Positions 1 to 8,809 of a DNA stretch of 64,000 nucleotides are shown here, piece by piece. The translations under genes were made by a program, and so were the position numbers. Origin of the DNA: Thermomicrobiales bacterium (GTDB lineage: Bacteria > Chloroflexota > Chloroflexia > Thermomicrobiales > UBA6265); assembly GCA_019637585.1 (NCBI GenBank), contig JAHBVL010000001.1, forward strand, positions 434,001-498,000, given 5' to 3'. The stretch's first letter is position 1, and each line of letters starts with the position of its first letter. The notes under the pieces were generated by a model. The model did no database searches, had not been told where the DNA came from, and saw only the letters and a list, made by a program, of their open reading frames with translations.

Positions 1-608
1 CAGCGCGGGTCAATGGTTGTCGCGTCGTTTTTGCGTCATCGGCCGCAATCTATGGCGACGCCCTGGAAACGCCCAAAACGGAAGCGATGCTGCCCAGACC
101 GCTCACACCCTACGCCGTCTCCAAACTGAGCGGCGAGCATCTGTGCGCCTCATACGGTCATGTCTATGGCGTCGAAACCGTGGCATTGCGCTACTTCAAT
201 GTCTACGGCCCGAGGCAGGATCCTTCGTCGCCCTACAGCGGGGTCATTTCCCGCTTCGTCGATGCTGTCGGCCAAGGGCGGCCCGTGACGATCTTCGGCG
301 ATGGGGAACAGACCCGCGATTTCGTCTCTGTCTCGGATGTGGTGAACGCGAACCTGCAGGCGGCATGCGCGCGTGAGGCATCCGGCCGGGCGTTCAACAT
401 TGGAAGCGGCGCCGCCACATCGCTAAACGAGCTGCTGGCCATCATTGGCCGGTTGGCGAACTCGATCCCGGTTGTGGACGCGCATCCCGCCCGGGCAGGC
501 GACATTCGAGACTCGCTGGCATCGATCGCATCCGCCAGGGCGGTTCTTGGCTACTCGCCCTCGACGCCGCTCGAACTGGGGCTTGCGGCGATGGTCGATG
601 GCGCATGA
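1..608 (+). CDS. NAD-dependent epimerase/dehydratase, 5' end cut by the window
   Basis: C-terminal part (about 200 residues) of an extended short-chain dehydrogenase that interconverts nucleotide sugars, related to UDP-glucose 4-epimerase. The frame is open from the window edge. It shows the catalytic serine region SSAAIYGD followed by YAVSK (the Y-x3-K pair), then RYFNVYGPRQDP, a substrate-binding stretch typical of the family, and TRDFVSVSDV. The N-terminal Rossmann motif lies outside the window. The stop codon overlaps the next gene by four bases (ATGA), so the two are translationally coupled, which fits a surface-polysaccharide or glycan locus. The exact sugar substrate cannot be told. 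Confidence 0.9.
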   Translation, partial: ARVNGCRVVFASSAAIYGDALETPKTEAMLPRPLTPYAVSKLSGEHLCASYGHVYGVETVALRYFNVYGPRQDPSSPYSGVISRFVDAVGQGRPVTIFGDGEQTRDFVSVSDVVNANLQAACAREASGRAFNIGSGAATSLNELLAIIGRLANSIPVVDAHPARAGDIRDSLASIASARAVLGYSPSTPLELGLAAMVDGA

Positions 609-1564
609 ACGTCGCCATGGCGACCACACCCGAACCTGATCAACCGCAGCCAGCGCGGCGCGCCGTCGTCTGCTTCGTCGACGACCGGCCAGCGCTCATT
701 CAGCAGACGCATGCGCTCTATCTTTCCCTCATCGATTCGGACGCCCAGGATACCGATCTCGTGGCGATGGGTCCGGAAGCGGCGCTGGACCGCTTGCCGG
801 CCGGTGTGGTCAAGGTGCCGCAGCAACCGGCTGCCGATCATCCGCTGTGGAAGAGCTATCGATACATCAATTCCATTGCTTGCATGAACGGCGAGGGCGC
901 CGGTCTGCTCAACGCGTACACGCACGTACTCCGGACGGACGTGGACACCTTCATCATGCCGGGTTGGAACGATTTCCACCCGGAGACGTTCGTCTGGGGC
1001 GAAGGAGCCTATTCCAACAGCAACGACATCAGATCCCGGCTCCTGGCCATCAGCAAGGCTTTCGGGTTGACTTATCGGGGATATGTCAATGTCGGCTCAA
1101 CATGGTACGGACCGACAGCCGAAGTCCGCCGCGTTGCCGCTGTCTCCGAAATGATCGCCCGGCACATTTTCACGGAGCACTTTCCGGATGGCGAAGGCGC
1201 CTGGCCTGATTGGTATCAGGGCGTGACGACGATGTACTCGGGCGATATCGCCGTGAACCACTGCATCGCCGAGGGATCGCGAAGTCCGGTGCTCGATTCC
1301 TGGAGCACATCGCAGGCGTCGGTCGATCAGGCTGTCCACGTCCATTGCTGGCATACCGATGCCATGTTTTCCAAGCATTGGTTCATGAGCGGCAGGTACG
1401 ATCAGATCGATCTGGAGAGTATCGACACGTCGATCGTCGCCAACTACTGTCTGGACACGTCATTCCGGTCTGTCGAGCGTCTTCGCCAGCGAGATGAGCA
1501 ACTCATGGTCGAGCGCGCGCCGTTTGGCATCACGCCCGCCGGTCTTCCTCATCGGAGCGGATGA
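605..1564 (+). CDS. Glycosyltransferase-like protein
   Basis: A 319-residue soluble protein starting in the ATGA overlap with the epimerase. It opens after a short disordered stretch with a beta strand (AVVCFVDDRP) and contains LRTDVDTFIMPGW, which resembles the DxD metal/nucleotide-sugar site of GT-A glycosyltransferases. A later segment (YINSIACMNG, YSGDIAVNHC, HVHCWHTDAMFSKHWF) is rich in His and Trp and could form the acceptor side. No signal peptide or membrane helix is visible. The coupling with a nucleotide-sugar epimerase supports a glycan role. The family assignment rests on one motif and context, so a precise activity is not claimed. Confidence 0.6.
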   Translation: MNVAMATTPEPDQPQPARRAVVCFVDDRPALIQQTHALYLSLIDSDAQDTDLVAMGPEAALDRLPAGVVKVPQQPAADHPLWKSYRYINSIACMNGEGAGLLNAYTHVLRTDVDTFIMPGWNDFHPETFVWGEGAYSNSNDIRSRLLAISKAFGLTYRGYVNVGSTWYGPTAEVRRVAAVSEMIARHIFTEHFPDGEGAWPDWYQGVTTMYSGDIAVNHCIAEGSRSPVLDSWSTSQASVDQAVHVHCWHTDAMFSKHWFMSGRYDQIDLESIDTSIVANYCLDTSFRSVERLRQRDEQLMVERAPFGITPAGLPHRSG

Positions 1565-1633
1565 GGAACTGCCCACCCGAGTATGAAGCGGTTGTGCGGG
1601 GAGAGTGGAGGCCTCTCCTTCGCGTCCGGCGAC

Positions 1634-1661
1634 TTGACATCATCCTCCGATTTGCTATCCT
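1634..1661 (+). promoter_or_regulatory. Sigma-70-type promoter for the Cys-rich gene
   Basis: A perfect -35 box TTGACA at 1634-1639, a 16-base spacer and a -10 box TATCCT at 1656-1661, in a 289-base gap without a gene. It faces the Cys-rich exported protein and implies a leader of about 185 bases. I saw no clear hairpin in that leader. Confidence 0.6.
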
Positions 1662-1853
1662 GTCTACATAATCCAATTCCGCAGAATGTCCATCCTTCGA
1701 ACGGGGGCATGTGTTGGACACGCGGCGCAGATCCTTCCTCTCAAACACACCATCGTTCATGCGCGTTGCGGTTGTGCGCCGTATCGCGCTCCCTCTCGTC
1801 TTCCTCCAGCGTTTCGACAGCGGATCGTTCCGCCAGCGTGAGGTGGTGCATCA

Positions 1854-3872
1854 ATGGATGGAAAGTCGTTTGATGATCTGACGAAGCTTGTTGGCCGGGG
1901 AGCATCTCGCCGCACAATTCTTCGAGGGTTGCTGGGGTTGGGTGGCGCCGCAGCGGTGGGCGCGAGTACGAGTACCCCCGATGCAGCCGCTCGCGACGCC
2001 CGCACCCGACCAACCATCCCGCCACCACCTCCCCCGCCAACCACGACCTCCACCACCACCACCACCGGACTCCCATGCCCGGGCGATCTCTGCCCGAACA
2101 GCACGCTTTGCTGTCCCAGCGGCACCTGCGCCCGATCGGGCAACCAGGCGATCTGCTGCGACGGTACGGGAGGAAGCGGCACCGCTGTCTGCGGTCTGGA
2201 GTGTTGCCTCAATCCGCTGCAATGCTGCGACGGCGAGTGTTGTGGCGACCTGGCCGTCTGTCTCAACCGGGTTTTCGAGGGGCTTCCTGAAGAACTCTGT
2301 TGCCCGGCCGAACTGACCTGCGATGGCGGTTGCTGCGACGGCGAGTGCTACTTCCCGATGGGCGACCTGATCATCAATGGGTTCCCGATTCGTCCCGAAA
2401 TCTTCACCGCCCGTGAGTGTTGTCCGCCAAGCGGCAGTGTTTGTCAGGGTGCGAACAACGCGGCCTGTTGCGACGACGCCACCCAGGAGTGCTGCGTCGA
2501 CGATCTCGGCGAAGCGCGCTGCGTGCCGATCGGTGGTTGTTGCGAGGACGCGCACTGTCTGCCACTGCCGCCTGACTCGAGTCCCTGCGCTTTTGCCGTC
2601 TGTGGAGAAGCAAACCTGTGTGAGTACCCCAGCTGTCCGGATGGAGAGGAATGCTGTGTCAACGCGCCGGAACCGGTCTGCCTCGATCTGACGCAGGAGG
2701 GCGTTTGCTGCACCACCCCGCATTGTGAGAATGGGTGCGAGGTCTGTGAAGCCACTGTCTGCGTTCCGGCCTGCGCCGGCGAGTCGTGTTGCATGGCGGC
2801 GACCGATCCCGCCGATTGGACCTGCCTGACCGGAGACCAGTGCTGTTTCGACGACGACTGCGAGGGGAGTGACGAGATCTGCTGCGACAACGCGTGCCTC
2901 TCCGGGCCGTGTTGCGTCGACGCCGATTGCGATGGGCTGGAGACCTGCTGCGTGCTTGGCGCGTTGTCGTTCTGTCTCGATCTGACGGTGGAAGGGTCAT
3001 GCTGCAACGCCGGCGACTGCCCGCCTCCAACCGGGGAATGCATGGTGGCGGCCTGCACAGGCTTCATCTGCGAAGAACGAGGCGATCCGAACTGCTGTGT
3101 CCCGGAATGTGGCCCCGGCGAACAATGCTGTCCAGGTGGCCGGCAGAACTATTGCACCAATCTCTCGACATGCCTCGTGGCCTGCCAGGACCCCTCGGAC
3201 TGTACGCCGGGCGCGTTCGACTGCTTCATGACCTGCGATGGTCCCGGCGTCTGCTTCGGCAACCCTTGCTTCAACGACACCGTCTGCTGCGTGGGAGCGG
3301 GGGGACCGTATTGCTTTGAAGGGGTCGAGTGTCCATCTGGCGAAGAGCCGACCACGACCACGACCACCACCACCACGACAACCAGCACGACGACAACGAC
3401 GTCGACGACGCCGGCTCCGGCCTGCAATCCGTCGACCTGCACCGCGCAGAACCGGTGCGACGGAAACACCTGGTTGACCCATCAGTGCGTCGGCGATATC
3501 TGCCAGCAAACACAAACCGTCTGTGAAGACAGCGACATCTGTACGGAGAACTTCTGCACCGCCGGCGTCGGCTGTCAGTCCCGGTTGAGGACCGACACCT
3601 GCTATCCGACTTTTCCGGCTGGGGGGCCTGTGTGTTGTCCAAGGGGGTGGGACTGTCCGTTCGAGACGCTACAGTGCAACTGCTCAAATGGAAACGTCTG
3701 CAGCGACGGCAGCTGCGGGACGCTATGCTGCACCGCGGCGGACTGCCAAAGCCAGGAAATGGGTGTGATACCGTGCGTTGAGTGTGTGGACAACGCGTGC
3801 GTTGCGGTCAACGACGGCGGAGTGTGCCAGGGGACCGGAACGTGCAGCAACAGACAGTGCACATTCAACTGA
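1854..3872 (+). CDS. Tat-exported cysteine-rich protein with Thr-rich linkers
   Basis: A 672-residue exported protein of unknown function. Residues 1-45 form a Tat signal: a charged start (FDDLTKLVGRG), the twin arginines in SRRTILRGLLGLGG, and an Ala-rich end. Then come a Pro/Thr linker, a body of CC-containing repeats (CCDGECC, QECC, EEICC), a second Thr run near residue 490, and a C-terminal Cys-rich part. By hand I count about 110 cysteines, roughly one residue in six. The segment around ECCLNPLQCCDGECCG through CDGGCCDGECY matches the paralog encoded at 52424-54106. Export by Tat implies folding, and probably disulfide or metal loading, before export. A surface or matrix protein is likely; no enzyme domain is visible. 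A strong promoter lies upstream and the ATP-grasp gene follows directly. Confidence 0.8.
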   Translation: MDGKSFDDLTKLVGRGASRRTILRGLLGLGGAAAVGASTSTPDAAARDARTRPTIPPPPPPPTTTSTTTTTGLPCPGDLCPNSTLCCPSGTCARSGNQAICCDGTGGSGTAVCGLECCLNPLQCCDGECCGDLAVCLNRVFEGLPEELCCPAELTCDGGCCDGECYFPMGDLIINGFPIRPEIFTARECCPPSGSVCQGANNAACCDDATQECCVDDLGEARCVPIGGCCEDAHCLPLPPDSSPCAFAVCGEANLCEYPSCPDGEECCVNAPEPVCLDLTQEGVCCTTPHCENGCEVCEATVCVPACAGESCCMAATDPADWTCLTGDQCCFDDDCEGSDEICCDNACLSGPCCVDADCDGLETCCVLGALSFCLDLTVEGSCCNAGDCPPPTGECMVAACTGFICEERGDPNCCVPECGPGEQCCPGGRQNYCTNLSTCLVACQDPSDCTPGAFDCFMTCDGPGVCFGNPCFNDTVCCVGAGGPYCFEGVECPSGEEPTTTTTTTTTTTSTTTTTSTTPAPACNPSTCTAQNRCDGNTWLTHQCVGDICQQTQTVCEDSDICTENFCTAGVGCQSRLRTDTCYPTFPAGGPVCCPRGWDCPFETLQCNCSNGNVCSDGSCGTLCCTAADCQSQEMGVIPCVECVDNACVAVNDGGVCQGTGTCSNRQCTFN

Positions 3873-3909
3873 GTGGAGTGCACTAGGAGCCCGTCGAGAA
3901 CGTGAACCG

Positions 3910-5346
3910 GTGACGAATCGGACCCCGAGGAGTGCAATTCGGGCTATCCGGGATGCGGCGTTGCAACGCGGCGTCCCTGTTTTGGCTGTCGAGGCGGAGG
4001 AGGACCGAATCGTCCTCGGAACCGGCGCCTGGCAGCGCACCATGTGGTTGACAACGACCACACTCACGAGCCACCACGGCGCCCGAATCGCCGCGGACAA
4101 GGCGATGACCAAGCAGGTGCTGGCCCGCATCGGTATTCCTGTGCCTATCGGTTATCCGGTGCAGTCTCTGGAGGATGCGATCACGATTGCCGGGATTCTG
4201 GGGTATCCGGTCGTGCTCAAACCTCGCAAGGGAAACAAGGGCATTCTCGTCTTCATCGAGCTGGCGGATGAACGAGAGCTTCGAAGCGCATGGGAGATGA
4301 TCGCCGGCGCGCAGCCCCGCGGCGGAGTGTTGATCGAAGAATTCCTGCCGGGTGAAGAGTACCGGGTGCTCGTGATCGATGGCAGGGTGGTTGCGGTCAA
4401 TCACCGGATACCCCCGTTTGTCATAGGCGACGGTGTCTCGACGATCCAGCAACTTGTCGACCGGGAAAATGCCCGGCCGGAGCGCGCCCCTCCCCGGACT
4501 GGAGGGGCGCTCATTCACATCAAGGTCGATGAACAGACGGTCGAGCTCCTGGCCCGATCGAGCCGGACGTTGGCAAGCGTGCTGCCGGAAGGTGAACGCC
4601 AGCTCATCCGTCGCACCTCCAACGCCAGTGGCGGCGGTTCGACGGAAGAAGTGACCGATCTGATGCATCCGGACAATGTTCTGATCTGCGAGCTGACGGC
4701 GAAAACCGTCGGACTCGATATCGCGGGCATCGATCTGGTGGTGCGGGACGTTTCGGAATCCGTTCTGGAGACGGGTGGAGGCATTCTCGAAATCAACTCG
4801 GGCCCCGGTCTGATCGACCATCTGAAACCGGGATCGGGGACCCCCCGCGATGTGGGTGGAGCCATTCTGGACATGCTCTATCCACGCGGCGCGCACGTTC
4901 GCGCGCCGATCGTCGTGGTGACGGGAGATCAGCGCTGTGTTGCGCTCTCCCGGGCTATCGCGACATGCCTGTCCGATGAGGGGCGCCGAATCGGCATGCT
5001 CGTCGAGGGGTGCTTCATGGTTGGGTCGCTCTCGATCGACGTTTCCATGATGGAGCCGTCGGGGCAGGTCCATGCCCTGCTGGCGAACCCATTGGTGGAA
5101 GCCGCGATCATCTGCCTACCGCCGGACCTCCTGGAGCCGCTCCCCTATATCGATGTTGCGGTGGTATCGAACCCAGACTCGGGAAGCGCTGCAGCCCCGC
5201 CTGCTGTGCCCGAACCAGACGTCGCATGGGTCGCCATCGGAACCCCGCTGATCCCGAGCGGCACGGCAAGGCGGGTAATCACCCTGTCACCCACAGCGAC
5301 TCCGGAAGAAGTCGCCAGGGAAGTCGCCGCGCTCCTTGGCGCCTAG
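3910..5346 (+). CDS. Cyanophycin-synthetase-like ATP-grasp ligase with degenerate Mur-ligase tail
   Basis: About 478 residues. It matches the middle of cyanophycin synthetase (CphA): RTMWLTTTTLTSHHGARIAADK, then the ATP-grasp core with YPVVLKPRKGNKG, IEEFLPGEEYRVLVIDGRVV, LIRRTSNASGGG, VGLDIAGIDLVV and the magnesium-site strand GGGILEINSGPG, followed by GTPRDVGGAILDMLYP. CphA is about 870 residues and continues into a Mur-ligase domain that starts VTGTNGKTTT. Here the equivalent point reads VVVTGDQRCVAL (near residue 338), so the P-loop Gly-Lys-Thr is gone, and only about 140 residues follow. The CphA N-terminal domain is also missing. It could form amide or isopeptide bonds with an amino acid but not the full cyanophycin cycle. 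The start is uncertain: GTG 3910 is chosen because homology begins just after it; the frame stays open upstream into the Cys-rich gene. Confidence 0.75.
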   Translation: MTNRTPRSAIRAIRDAALQRGVPVLAVEAEEDRIVLGTGAWQRTMWLTTTTLTSHHGARIAADKAMTKQVLARIGIPVPIGYPVQSLEDAITIAGILGYPVVLKPRKGNKGILVFIELADERELRSAWEMIAGAQPRGGVLIEEFLPGEEYRVLVIDGRVVAVNHRIPPFVIGDGVSTIQQLVDRENARPERAPPRTGGALIHIKVDEQTVELLARSSRTLASVLPEGERQLIRRTSNASGGGSTEEVTDLMHPDNVLICELTAKTVGLDIAGIDLVVRDVSESVLETGGGILEINSGPGLIDHLKPGSGTPRDVGGAILDMLYPRGAHVRAPIVVVTGDQRCVALSRAIATCLSDEGRRIGMLVEGCFMVGSLSIDVSMMEPSGQVHALLANPLVEAAIICLPPDLLEPLPYIDVAVVSNPDSGSAAAPPAVPEPDVAWVAIGTPLIPSGTARRVITLSPTATPEEVAREVAALLGA

Positions 5347-5371
5347 CGACACGCGAACTCCCGGCCAATTT

Positions 5372-5406
5372 ACTATGCACTATGAACTATGCACTACGAA
5401 CTACTG
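5372..5406 (+). repeat. Heptad tandem repeat
   Basis: Five imperfect 7-bp units (ACTATGC, ACTATGA, ACTATGC, ACTACGA, ACTACTG) between the convergent ligase and cation-efflux genes. It is one of many 7-8 bp tandem tracts confined to gaps in this window. Confidence 0.85.
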
Positions 5407-5417
5407 TGCACAACCCC

Positions 5418-6437
5418 TCAAGCGTGCACCTGCTCGGTTCGCGGATTCGCCCCTCTGCGGATCGTCAGACAGTCGTCCACTCCGGCGACTGTGTCGATCG
5501 AGCAACCGTTCCATTGCCCACGGGTTCGCGACGCGGTTTCCGGTTGCAGTGTCAGATGGCCGATGTCGAACCGGTCCCCCAGCATCCTATGGAGGTCGAC
5601 GAGGAGATCGTCCCATGGACGGGAGTTGTCGACTTCGACATGCGCGCTCAGGGCGATGAGTCCGGAGGTGACGGTCCAGATGTGCAAATCGTGCACTCCT
5701 TGCACCCCCTCGGTGGCCACAAACGCCTCGCGCACTTCAGCGACGTCGACCTGGGCAGGGGTCGCTTCCATCAGGACGTCGACCGATTCCTTCAGGAGCC
5801 GCCAGGCGCCGTAGAGGATGAGAAGACCGATACCGGCGGAGAGGAGAGGGTCGGCGTACCACCAGCCGGTGGCCATCATCACGAGTGCCGCCGCAATCGC
5901 GCCGACCGAGCCGAGCATGTCGCCGATCACATGAAGAAAAGCGCCGCGGGTGTTCAGATCGTGCGTATGCCCACCCCCGCGAGAGAGCACGAACGCCGAA
6001 ACCGCGTTGGCGATCAAGCCGGCAATGGCTACGCCGAGCATCAGTCCGCTCTCGATCTCGGGCGGATCGGTCATCCGCCGCCAGGCTTCCCAGAAGATGT
6101 ACAGACTGATGACGATCAGCATGGCGGCGTTCACGGCCGCCGCAAGAACCTCCGCCCGGGCAAAACCAAACGACCGGCGATTGGTTGCTGGCCGGGCCGC
6201 CAGCCATCCGGCACCCAGGGCTAAAGCGAGCGCAATGGCATCGGTCAGCATGTGGCCGGCATCGGCCAGGAGGGCCAGGGAATCGGTCAGCAGCGCGCCC
6301 ACCACCTCGATGACCATAAAGGTCACCGTGATTCCCAGCGCGATCGCCAGATTGCGGCGTTTCACGTCGCCGTGGTCATGATGATGGTGGTGGTGGGTGT
6401 CGGCATCTGCGGCTGCATGCCGGTGCAAGAGGTTCAT
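5418..6437 (-). CDS. Cation diffusion facilitator (CDF) family metal efflux transporter
   Basis: A 339-residue inner-membrane metal/proton antiporter of the CzcD/ZitB type. The N terminus carries a His-rich metal-binding tail (HHHHHHDHGD). Six membrane segments follow, the second with the LLADAGHMLTDAIAL motif (the H-x3-D zinc site) and the fifth with HVIGDMLGSVGAI, which gives the second H-x3-D pair. The cytosolic C-terminal domain has VHDLHIWTVTSG and LSAHVEV, usual in dimerising CDF domains. Zn, Co or Cd are likely substrates. It is a single-gene unit with no clear Shine-Dalgarno sequence; a 7-8 bp tandem repeat tract lies immediately before the start codon. Confidence 0.93.
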   Translation of the reverse strand: MNLLHRHAAADADTHHHHHHDHGDVKRRNLAIALGITVTFMVIEVVGALLTDSLALLADAGHMLTDAIALALALGAGWLAARPATNRRSFGFARAEVLAAAVNAAMLIVISLYIFWEAWRRMTDPPEIESGLMLGVAIAGLIANAVSAFVLSRGGGHTHDLNTRGAFLHVIGDMLGSVGAIAAALVMMATGWWYADPLLSAGIGLLILYGAWRLLKESVDVLMEATPAQVDVAEVREAFVATEGVQGVHDLHIWTVTSGLIALSAHVEVDNSRPWDDLLVDLHRMLGDRFDIGHLTLQPETASRTRGQWNGCSIDTVAGVDDCLTIRRGANPRTEQVHA

Positions 6438-6453
6438 TTGGGGGAATGGTAGT

Positions 6454-6542
6454 TGGGAAATGGGAAATGGACGGCGAAAAGGCGAAAAGGCGAAAAGGCG
6501 AAGAGGCGAAGAGACGGTAAGACGGGAAGACGGGAAGACGGG
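6454..6542 (+). repeat. Octad (GGCGAAAA/GACGGGAA) and heptad (GGGAAAT) tandem repeats
   Basis: Two GGGAAAT-type units are followed by eight or nine octads that drift from GGCGAAAA to GGCGAAGA to GACGGGAA. The tract lies directly upstream of the cation efflux start codon and fills the first part of a 464-base gap (6438-6901) that has no gene; the rest of that gap holds two dispersed palindromic repeats. Confidence 0.85.
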
Positions 6543-6557
6543 CTAGTCGGCAAGCAC

Positions 6558-6600
6558 GCTCCCCTCTCCCGCGGTCGGGAGAGGGGTCGGGGGTGAGGGA
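6558..6600. repeat. Dispersed palindromic repeat, family A (CTCCCGCGGTCGGGAGAG)
   Basis: One copy of a G+C-rich hairpin repeat in which a CCCCTCTCCCG arm pairs with a CGGGAGAGGGG arm around a short GCGGT-type centre, with a GGGGGTGAGGGA flank. Other copies lie at 8722-8932, 15782-15823 and 43907-43950. Confidence 0.85.
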
Positions 6601-6622
6601 TTTTCCGCCCCCCAATCACACC

Positions 6623-6729
6623 GTCATCCCGAGCCGGGTCGAGGGACCTCTCGTTGGGGTAGGCCGGGTGGCTGATTTGCAGCGTGGCCGGACCCGAACG
6701 GGAGATTCCTCCACTTCGGTCGGAATGAC
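6623..6729. repeat. Dispersed inverted-terminal repeat, family B (GTCATTCCGAGC-type ends)
   Basis: A roughly 107-bp element bounded by GTCATCCCGAGC at the left and GGTCGGAATGAC at the right, which are inverted copies of each other. Inside are a CCTCTCGTT arm and a GGAGATTCCTCCACTTC stretch. Further copies: 15656-15761, 20753-20859 and 20884-20990. It codes for nothing and resembles a REP or MITE-like element. Confidence 0.8.
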
Positions 6730-6901
6730 GAAAGGGCAGGGGTTGGAATGACGGGAAGGGGCTGCATGACGAAGGGGGTCGGAGAAGAGCTGGGGATGAG
6801 GGATTTTCCGCTTGGTCTCCTTTCCACCGCCGTTACGCTACGATAGACCTCTGCGCACAACACTCCTGACGGCAGGCTGCCGGCTCGAAAAGGAGACCCA
6901 C

Positions 6902-8809
6902 GTGGACGATTCGTTCGATTTCGACGCCATCGTGATCGGTTCCGGGTTCGGTGGGTCGGTGATGACCTACCGCCTGGCCAAAGCGGGATTGCGCGTCCGT
7001 CTTTTCGAACGAGGCAAGGCGTATCCTCCGGGCACATTTCCCCGCAGTCCCTGGCGGATGAAAACCAACTTCTGGGATCCGAGCAACCGGCTGCACGGCA
7101 TGTTCAACGTCTGGTCGTTCGACAAGATCGGCGGCGTTGTCTCCAGTGGTCTGGGGGGAGGTTCGCTGATCTACGCCAATGTACTGCTGCGCAAACCGGC
7201 GGACACCTTCGAATCCGAAGGCTGGGCGATCAGCAGAGAGGATCTCGAACCCCACTACGATCAGGCCGAGCGGATGTTGACCGGACAGCATTACCCATTC
7301 GAAGTGGGAAAGAGTGACGAGGAATGGGGGCGCGACACGAACCCGTTCAATCGCACCTCGAAAACGCGGGCCATGGAAGTCGCAGCCGGACAGATCGGCG
7401 CAGAACTGGGGATGCCTACGGAGTTTTCACTTCCCAAGCTGGCCGTGACATTTGCCAATCCCGACGAACCCCCACGGGTCGGCGTTCCGATCCGCATCGC
7501 CAATGCCGGGGAATTCGACGAATCTGGTGCAAACGGAGCGCCCCCCAGTCTGCACGAAGGCGCCCGAACCCGGCTCACCTGCCAGCTTTGCGGGGAATGC
7601 GATCTGGGCTGCAACTATGGCAGCAAGAACACTCTCGACCTCACCTATCTGTCAGCCGCCATGCTGTTCGACAAGAAGCCGTGCATCAGCCCAAATCATG
7701 AAGTGCGGCGCATGGAGCCGATCGATGGGGGCGGCTACCGCGTTTTCTATGTCGATCATTCGGCCTATGTCAACGGCGCTGCCGATGCCCCGGAATCGCA
7801 GAGTCTCCGCGAGCAAGCGTGCACGGCGAAATATCTGATTCTCTCGGCGGGCAGCTTCGGCTCGACTTACCTGCTGCTCAAGAGCGGGGAGCACTTCAGC
7901 AAGATCGATTCCCGGGCGCTCGGTTCCCGATTCTGCGGCAATGGCGATCTGCTGACGGTTGTGCGGGGAGCGAAGCTGGGCCGCGGCGACGAACGACCGC
8001 GCCGCCTGGACAACAGCTACGGTCCCGTGATCACCAGCGCGATTCGGGTCGAAGCGGGAAAGGACCGGCAGGGCCGCCGTCTCTATCACTATGTCGAAGA
8101 CTCCGGATACCCCGATTTCGCTCACTGGATGCTGGAAATCCTCAACCCGCTCTATCTGGCCAAGCGGTTCACCCAGTTCGCCGGGCCGTGGGTCCGGCTG
8201 CGATTTCGGCTGTCGAGAGATTCGGATATCAGCGAGGAGATTTCGCGAATCATCGGCGATGGAACCACGTCCAGCACGATGATGCCGCTCCTGGGCATGG
8301 GTACCGATACGCCGGACGGCAAGATGAAACTCGATGGTGATCGGCTGGCGCTCGACTGGAGCTGGAAATCGTCGCGAGACCATTTCAAGGCGATCGAGCG
8401 CACCGGTGCTGCTATCGCCAATGTGCTCAACGCCAGATTCACGAAGAATCCGCTGGGCAGACTGAGCAGGGTCGTCACGGTCCACCCGCTTGGCGGGTGT
8501 CCTATGGATCACTACGAAACAGTTGGGGGGCAGAAGAGGCTGGTCACGGGAGTTGTCGACACCAACGGCGAAGTGCATGGCTACAAAAACTTCTATATCG
8601 CGGATGGTTCCGTGCTGCCGGGACCAGTCGGCCCGAACCCCTCGCTGACTATTGCCGCGTGCGCTAACCGGTTCGCCGACCACCTGCTCGCGGGGCATTC
8701 CCGCGCCCCCGGTCCGGGAGAATCCCTCACCCCCGGCCACTCTCCCGACCGCGGGACGTCCCTCACCCCCGACCCCTCTCCCGACCGCGGGAGAGGGGAG
8801 AAGGGGTAG
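6902..8809 (+). CDS. GMC-family FAD oxidoreductase (cholesterol-oxidase-like)
   Basis: A 635-residue flavoenzyme. GTG at 6902 is chosen because AAGGAG lies just upstream and the FAD motif follows at once (FDAIVIGSGFGGSVMTYRLA). It has GGVVSSGLGGGSLIYANV, a Cys-containing insert (CQLCGECDLGCNYGSKNT), and the C-terminal GMC signature VHPLGGCPMD with ADGSVLPGPVGPNPSLTIAA. This matches the cholesterol-oxidase-like branch that oxidises alcohol groups of sterol-like or other bulky substrates. It has no signal peptide. The last 30 or so residues (GESLTPGHSPDRG and a second SPDRGRGE) are translated from the dispersed family A repeat, so the natural end was probably near LLAGHSRA and the stop codon is now supplied by repeat DNA. 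Confidence 0.9.
   Translation: MDDSFDFDAIVIGSGFGGSVMTYRLAKAGLRVRLFERGKAYPPGTFPRSPWRMKTNFWDPSNRLHGMFNVWSFDKIGGVVSSGLGGGSLIYANVLLRKPADTFESEGWAISREDLEPHYDQAERMLTGQHYPFEVGKSDEEWGRDTNPFNRTSKTRAMEVAAGQIGAELGMPTEFSLPKLAVTFANPDEPPRVGVPIRIANAGEFDESGANGAPPSLHEGARTRLTCQLCGECDLGCNYGSKNTLDLTYLSAAMLFDKKPCISPNHEVRRMEPIDGGGYRVFYVDHSAYVNGAADAPESQSLREQACTAKYLILSAGSFGSTYLLLKSGEHFSKIDSRALGSRFCGNGDLLTVVRGAKLGRGDERPRRLDNSYGPVITSAIRVEAGKDRQGRRLYHYVEDSGYPDFAHWMLEILNPLYLAKRFTQFAGPWVRLRFRLSRDSDISEEISRIIGDGTTSSTMMPLLGMGTDTPDGKMKLDGDRLALDWSWKSSRDHFKAIERTGAAIANVLNARFTKNPLGRLSRVVTVHPLGGCPMDHYETVGGQKRLVTGVVDTNGEVHGYKNFYIADGSVLPGPVGPNPSLTIAACANRFADHLLAGHSRAPGPGESLTPGHSPDRGTSLTPDPSPDRGRGEKG

Noticed and set aside
1851-2723. 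Long open frames on the minus strand opposite the Cys-rich gene (also 2444-3067 and 3149-3469)
   Set aside because: They are antisense to the repeated Cys and Thr codons; one is almost pure Val because it mirrors a Thr run. They have no ribosome binding site or family features.
3883-5073. Minus-strand open frame across the ATP-grasp gene
   Set aside because: It is antisense to a gene with clear CphA motifs and shows no recognisable domain.
5010-6224. Plus-strand frame spanning the ligase end and the cation efflux gene
   Set aside because: It overlaps two well-supported genes and has the composition of an off-frame translation.
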